A stretch of DNA of 9,762 nt from Gammaproteobacteria bacterium. Its GTDB lineage: Bacteria; Pseudomonadota; Gammaproteobacteria; Pseudomonadales; Pseudohongiellaceae. The stretch covers positions 1-9,762 of the forward strand of contig JAESUT010000050.1 in assembly GCA_016762995.1 (NCBI GenBank), written 5' to 3'. This document shows positions 6,623 through 9,762 of the stretch, one piece after another. Under the pieces are notes generated by a model. That model saw only the letters and a list, made by a program, of their open reading frames with translations, did not search any database and had not been told where the DNA came from. Position 1 is the stretch's first letter; every line of letters starts with the position of its first letter. The position numbers and the translations under genes are program-made.

Positions 6623-7018
6623 CTATGGAAATAGCAGTGCCAATTCAGCCTTCGCATCAGCGCTGGCGGTGTGATTAAGGCTCGCGATGATACCGGCCAA
6701 TGCTTTTCCACGATCTGGTGCGTCTGCGGATGCCTGAATTTCTGCCATTGCACTTTTGCCTTCGGCATTCGCAGCGTGCTGGATATTGGTTACGGCGCTA
6801 GCCATTGCGTGGATACCCTCGGCCAATGAGGAATCACCGATGATTGCACTCAGTGCAGCTTTATCTGCATCCGAAGGGAAATGGTTAAGACTGACAACGA
6901 TGTCAGCAATCTGCTTAGCAGCAGCGGCATTGGCGCTGTTGTCTTGGGCCGCGGAAAACTGCGAAAATAGTCCGATAACGGCAATCAATAGGAATCTTTG
7001 TAAGATTGTATTCTTCAT
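6623..7018 (-). CDS. Small secreted protein with an internal duplicated segment, unknown function
   Basis: A 131-residue protein not assigned to a named family. Residues 1-24 form a clear signal peptide (MKNTILQR, hydrophobic core, FSAA before Q25), so the mature product of about 107 residues is periplasmic or released. It is Ala-rich and probably all-helical. Two segments resemble each other: 35-58 (KQIADIVVSLNHFPSDADKAAL) and 105-128 (KALAGIIASLNHTASADAKAEL), sharing the core SLNH, an SxADK/SADAK motif and trailing helix, about 70 residues apart. This points to an internal duplication and possibly a pseudo-symmetric fold or a recurring binding face around the Asn-His pair. The only cysteine-free, heme-motif-free reading argues against a cytochrome. 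The start is ATG 7018, with GAGGAG 6 nt upstream. It lies upstream of the sugar dehydrogenase gene, so it may be an accessory of it; this is context only. Confidence 0.8.
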   Translation of the reverse strand: MKNTILQRFLLIAVIGLFSQFSAAQDNSANAAAAKQIADIVVSLNHFPSDADKAALSAIIGDSSLAEGIHAMASAVTNIQHAANAEGKSAMAEIQASADAPDRGKALAGIIASLNHTASADAKAELALLFP

Positions 7019-7031
7019 GGTGATCTCCTCA

Positions 7032-7047
7032 GCTCGGGAATCCGAGC
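7032..7047 (-). promoter_or_regulatory. Leader hairpin just upstream of the small secreted protein's ribosome site
   Basis: GCTCGG (7032-7037) pairs perfectly with CCGAGC (7042-7047) around a 4-base loop. In the minus-strand transcript the hairpin ends about 1 nt before the GAGGAG ribosome binding site, leaving that site single-stranded. It could protect the 5' end of the messenger or affect translation. Confidence 0.5.
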
Positions 7048-7092
7048 AATTTAGTTTGTCGAGTCTAGCGCAGTAATCTAGGAATAAATAGA

Positions 7093-7110
7093 CGTTTTGG
7101 GCGCCAAACG
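7093..7110. promoter_or_regulatory. Near-palindromic site, possible operator
   Basis: CGTTTTGGGCGCCAAACG has matching ends (CGTTT with AAACG) and an inner TTGG/CCAA, one base off perfect symmetry. It lies about 75 bp upstream of the small secreted protein start, where a repressor or activator could act on the left-facing unit. No regulator family is claimed. Confidence 0.35.
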
Positions 7111-7160
7111 CTTGGTATAGAGCGGTTTTTTACGGGCAGGTAGGCGTGCAGCTTTATCCG

Positions 7161-7177
7161 TTACAAAGAATTACAAA
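7161..7177 (+). repeat. Tandem TTACAAA boxes with 10-bp period
   Basis: TTACAAA occurs at 7161-7167 and 7171-7177, exactly one helical turn apart. It is flanked by matching ATCCG at 7156-7160 and 7177-7181. Direct half-sites spaced by one turn are typical of sites for OmpR/PhoB-type response regulators, but no such gene is in the window. Confidence 0.4.
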
Positions 7178-7265
7178 TCCGCTTATTCATATTTGGTTAA
7201 GCTTTTGATATCTATCATGGTTTTGGAATCACGGTGTAGTAGTGTACTTGCTTGTAGGAGAGAGA

Positions 7266-7294
7266 TTGCTTATCCTTCTCCTCCCGCTTATAAC
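7266..7294 (+). promoter_or_regulatory. Candidate sigma-70 promoter for the PQQ dehydrogenase/YceI unit
   Basis: TTGCTT (7266-7271) and TATAAC (7289-7294) are separated by 17 bp. The -10 matches 5 of 6 consensus bases and the -35 matches 3 of 6. Transcription would start near 7301, giving a leader of about 113 nt to the ATG at 7414. Confidence 0.35.
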
Positions 7295-7401
7295 AGGCAA
7301 TTGATGCCCCTAGTTTTAGTTTTCATTTGATGTGGTTTAAGCGGATTAACTACGCCGTCGGCTCGTTTAATGGGTACGCTGGAATTAAAGAATTACTATC
7401 T

Positions 7402-7407
7402 GGAGAG
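7402..7407 (+). promoter_or_regulatory. Ribosome binding site fixing the PQQ dehydrogenase start
   Basis: GGAGAG lies 6 nt before the ATG at 7414, whose product opens with a signal peptide. The upstream in-frame TTG 7327 and ATG 7330 would bury that signal behind 28-29 residues and lack a comparable site. Confidence 0.7.
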
Positions 7408-7413
7408 TCTGAG

Positions 7414-9354
7414 ATGTTCGCAACAAAACGACTGATTTCATCATTCATCCTGAGTGTCGGCGCTATAGCCTGCACCTCATTTGCTTGGAGCCAGTCCGGC
7501 ACCACTGTCAACGACGGCAACTGGCCGGACCATCACGGTGGTAAATTTGCTCAACGCTATTCTCCTCTCGACCAGATTAATGCAGAAAATGTTGGCGAGC
7601 TTGCAGTTGCATGGAGCTTCGACACTGGATCGATAGGCCCTTCAGCCGAATTCAATAACCCGTCTACACCCATTGCGATTGATGGTGTTCTCTATGTCAC
7701 CATGGGCAATACGCGGAATGTTGGGGCCATTGATGCTGCTACCGGGCAGCTATTGTGGCTCTGGCGGCCACAAGAAGGCGAGAGATTTGATCACGCGCCA
7801 CGTAAAGGTGCTGGCCGTGGTTTGGCACATTATCGATCCAACGGTGAAGACCGCATCCTAAGCATTACTCCAGGCTTTCAGTTGGTTTCACTAGATGCGA
7901 AGACAGGCCTTCCTGATCCGAGCTTTGGTGAGAATGGCAGCGTTGACCTATTCATGGGGCTCAGAAACGCCGAAGACGACAGATTTGACGACATCGACAT
8001 TGGTTCATCCATGCCTCCGTTCGTAATGAATGATGTGATCGTAGTAGGCCCAGCGCACCGCGTAGGAATGCGCCCGCGCTCCAAATCGAATGTTAAAGGT
8101 GACGTGCGTGCGTACGATGCACGTACTGGCGAACTCATGTGGACCTTCCACACTATCCCAGAGCGCGGTGAAGTAGGTTTTGAAACGTGGCTAGATGGAG
8201 GCGTTGAATTCACCGGTAATGCGGGTGTTTGGGCGACCATGTCGGGTGATCCAGAGATGGGCCACCTTTATCTTCCAGTAGAATCTGCAACAGGTGACCG
8301 CTACGGTGGAGATCGTCCAGGAGACAATCTATTCGCTAACGCACTAGTAGCCGTGGATATTAAAACCGGAGAGCGGCAGTGGCATTTCCAGTTAATTCAC
8401 CATGATATCTGGGACTGGGACAATCCCTCTGCGCCGGTAGTCGCGGATTTGCCAAATGGTCGTAAGATCGTTATGCAAGTCACTAAGCAAAACTGGGTTT
8501 ACACATTCGATCGCCTCACAGGTGAGCCAGTATGGCCAATCGAGGAACTACCAGTCCCGGCTGGCGATGTGCCCGGTGAATGGTATGCAGCGACACAGCC
8601 ATTTCCAACAAAGCCAGCACCATTTGATCGTCAGGGAGTTTCGGAAGACGACATAATCGATTTCACACCGGAGCTTCGAGCTGCGGCAATGGAGGCGGTT
8701 TCAGATTTTCGTTTTGGCCCCAATCTTTACACGCCGCCGTCTCTCGTTGACGCAGCGGACGGCACGCGCGGCGTCCTGAGTTTGCCTTCATCTACCGGTG
8801 GTGCTAACTGGGAAGGTTCGGCAATGGATCCTGAGACGGGCATTATCTATATACCTTCAAGAACGGCTCTGGCGCTCTTATCCGTAGGCAACGATCCGGA
8901 TTCGGATCTCGCCTACAGTATGGCCTTCGGCGTACGTGTTCCGAGAGTGCAGGGTTTGGATGTTATTAAGCCTCCCTATGGCCGCATTACTGCCATCGAC
9001 ATGAATACTGGTGACCATGTATTTCAGGTAGCGAATGCCGACACTCCGGATCGAATCAAGAATCACCCTGCATTGCAGGGCGTGGATATTCCACGTACTG
9101 GAGTGCCAACAAGAGCGGGATTGGTTCTGACTAAAACATTGTTGTTTGCAGGTGAAGGCGGTGGTGGCCCTGGTGCTAGCCCCATATTCCGGGCATACGA
9201 CAAGCAAACCGGCGAAATTATCGCTGAAATAGACCTGCCCAACATGCAATCCGGGCAACCCATGACTTATGAAGTTGATGGCAAGCAGTACATTGCCATG
9301 TTCGTTAGCGGTAACGCTGGCGCTACTCAGTTAGTGGCCTTAGCCCTACCGTAA
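7414..9354 (+). CDS. PQQ-dependent dehydrogenase, glucose/quinate dehydrogenase type
   Basis: Secreted eight-bladed quinoprotein of 646 residues that should oxidise a sugar, polyol or alcohol in the periplasm. A signal peptide covers about residues 1-26 (FAWS before Q27). Family hallmarks: NWPDHHGGKFAQRYSPLDQI (36-55); the ID(A/I)xTGxxxW blade repeats at about 106-116, 233-243 and 315-323; GVWATMSGDPEMGHLYLP (271-288); GDRYGGDRPGDNLFANALVA (294-313); HHDIWDWDNPSAPV (329-342), close to the HHDLWD motif of membrane glucose and quinate dehydrogenases; and GGANWEGSAMDPETGIIYIPS further on. It has no N-terminal membrane-helix domain like E. coli Gcd, no heme CxxCH, and only Cys20 (in the signal), so it lacks the adjacent-cysteine disulphide of methanol/ethanol dehydrogenases. 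The electron acceptor is therefore a separate protein or a quinone. Starts at ATG 7414; the YceI gene follows after 20 bp. Substrate unknown. Confidence 0.92.
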   Translation: MFATKRLISSFILSVGAIACTSFAWSQSGTTVNDGNWPDHHGGKFAQRYSPLDQINAENVGELAVAWSFDTGSIGPSAEFNNPSTPIAIDGVLYVTMGNTRNVGAIDAATGQLLWLWRPQEGERFDHAPRKGAGRGLAHYRSNGEDRILSITPGFQLVSLDAKTGLPDPSFGENGSVDLFMGLRNAEDDRFDDIDIGSSMPPFVMNDVIVVGPAHRVGMRPRSKSNVKGDVRAYDARTGELMWTFHTIPERGEVGFETWLDGGVEFTGNAGVWATMSGDPEMGHLYLPVESATGDRYGGDRPGDNLFANALVAVDIKTGERQWHFQLIHHDIWDWDNPSAPVVADLPNGRKIVMQVTKQNWVYTFDRLTGEPVWPIEELPVPAGDVPGEWYAATQPFPTKPAPFDRQGVSEDDIIDFTPELRAAAMEAVSDFRFGPNLYTPPSLVDAADGTRGVLSLPSSTGGANWEGSAMDPETGIIYIPSRTALALLSVGNDPDSDLAYSMAFGVRVPRVQGLDVIKPPYGRITAIDMNTGDHVFQVANADTPDRIKNHPALQGVDIPRTGVPTRAGLVLTKTLLFAGEGGGGPGASPIFRAYDKQTGEIIAEIDLPNMQSGQPMTYEVDGKQYIAMFVSGNAGATQLVALALP

Positions 9355-9374
9355 TTTTTAAACTAGGAGTAACT

Positions 9375-9762
9375 ATGACTATGCGAGCTTTTTTAAATCG
9401 AACAATACTTGCGCTACCATTGCTATTGATAGGTCTGCCCGTTCAGGCAGCCAATTGGGTAATTGATCCAGGTAATTCACTGGTAACTTTTAAGTATGCC
9501 TACGGTACGGATCCTTACGAGGGTCGGTTTACAAATGTACAGGCGACTTTCGATATTGACCCGATGAACCCTACAAACTGCGAATTCAACGTAACTATTA
9601 ATATCGCTGATATTGATGTCGATTCGCCGGAAGTTCTGGACTACCTGCTCGACTATGAATTGTTTGATGTGGATTCTTGGCCGACAGCAACTTTTAAGGC
9701 TGAGAAGTGTCGTTTAACTGGTGTGACTTCATTTGAAGCTGACGGCATATTAACGATTCGCG
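9375..9762 (+). CDS. YceI family periplasmic lipid-binding protein (3' end beyond window)
   Basis: The first 129 residues of a YceI-family protein, a secreted lipocalin-like beta-barrel whose characterised members bind polyisoprenoid chains such as isoprenoid quinones. The signal peptide is residues 1-25 or 26 (hydrophobic LALPLLLIGLPVQAA). The family pattern is clear: NWVIDPGNSLVTFKYAYG (27-44) at the barrel entry, GRFTNVQATFDIDP (50-63), the IADIDVDSPEVLDYLLDYELFD helix region (78-98) and WPTATFKAEKCRLTG (102-116). Two cysteines (69 and 112) could pair in the periplasm. Family members are about 190 residues, so roughly 60 are missing. AGGAG (9365-9369) lies 5 nt before ATG 9375; a second in-frame ATG at 9381 is less well spaced. 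It is probably cotranscribed with the PQQ dehydrogenase. A role in carrying quinone or lipid for that enzyme is inference. Confidence 0.92.
   Translation, partial: MTMRAFLNRTILALPLLLIGLPVQAANWVIDPGNSLVTFKYAYGTDPYEGRFTNVQATFDIDPMNPTNCEFNVTINIADIDVDSPEVLDYLLDYELFDVDSWPTATFKAEKCRLTGVTSFEADGILTIR

Larger units (their letters stand above)
7019..7413. promoter_or_regulatory. Divergent regulatory spacer between the two dehydrogenase units
   Basis: This 395-bp stretch separates the minus-strand secreted-protein/sugar-dehydrogenase unit from the plus-strand PQQ-dehydrogenase/YceI unit and has no convincing gene. It holds a hairpin next to the left gene's ribosome site, a near-palindrome (7093-7110), a 10-bp-period direct repeat (7161-7177), a candidate promoter facing right (7266-7294) and a weak inverted repeat AGGAGA/TCTCCT (7257-7262 with 7277-7282). 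An in-frame extension of the right-hand gene back to TTG 7327 or ATG 7330 is possible but not favoured. Confidence 0.55.

Noticed and set aside
7327..7413. Longer N-terminus for the PQQ dehydrogenase from TTG 7327 or ATG 7330
   Set aside because: The ATG at 7414 has a good ribosome site and starts directly with a signal peptide, which the extension would bury.
7878..8240. Minus-strand open frame inside the PQQ dehydrogenase gene
   Set aside because: Antisense shadow of a certain gene; composition is not protein-like and no ribosome site was seen.
7414..9354. Methanol/ethanol-dehydrogenase type or quinohemoprotein assignment
   Set aside because: There is no adjacent-cysteine pair and no CxxCH heme motif; the HHDIWDWD segment fits the glucose/quinate group better.
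1..9762. CRISPR array, insertion sequence, integrase, toxin-antitoxin pair or prophage genes
   Set aside because: No spaced repeat series, transposase or recombinase motif, or terminal inverted repeats were seen; the window reads as ordinary metabolic chromosome.

Overview
This is a chromosomal stretch of a Gram-negative, aerobic bacterium, most likely a gammaproteobacterium of the marine heterotroph kind. The evidence is five exported or membrane proteins, including a Tat-exported CueO-like copper oxidase, two periplasmic PQQ-type dehydrogenases and a YceI family protein, together with strong AGGAG-type ribosome binding sites and roughly balanced base composition. The lineage is inferred from overall resemblance and is not proven. 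I see no mobile element, CRISPR array, tRNA or rRNA.

Layout. Positions 1-2323 hold a minus-strand pair: a DUF2855 protein (MDR/alcohol-dehydrogenase-like) followed 17 bp later by a FAD-dependent DAO-family oxidoreductase that runs off the left edge. A 269-bp divergent spacer separates it from a plus-strand, Tat-exported multicopper oxidase (2593-4077) with all four copper motifs. Convergent to that is a minus-strand membrane protein with a 2TM domain and a probable PH-like C-terminal domain (4137-5009). A gap of about 350 bp follows, with a possible 43-codon plus-strand small ORF and a strong two-way hairpin terminator (5312-5344).

The right half is a divergent periplasmic oxidation locus. 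On the minus strand, a small secreted protein with an internal repeat (6623-7018) precedes a soluble PQQ-type sugar dehydrogenase (5364-6533), with a strong hairpin between them. On the plus strand, a large glucose/quinate-type PQQ dehydrogenase (7414-9354) is followed 20 bp later by a YceI family gene that runs off the right edge. The shared 395-bp spacer holds direct repeats, a near-palindrome and a plausible promoter.

How they may work together: two quinoproteins of different fold would oxidise sugars or alcohols in the periplasm and pass electrons to the respiratory chain. YceI proteins bind isoprenoid lipids, which fits a link to quinones. The copper oxidase would protect the same compartment from Cu(I). 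No PQQ biosynthesis gene or cytochrome c lies in the window, so the electron acceptor is unknown. I found no clear case for a wholly new system. The least-described items are the repeat-bearing small secreted protein, the DUF2855/DAO pair and the small ORF next to the terminator.
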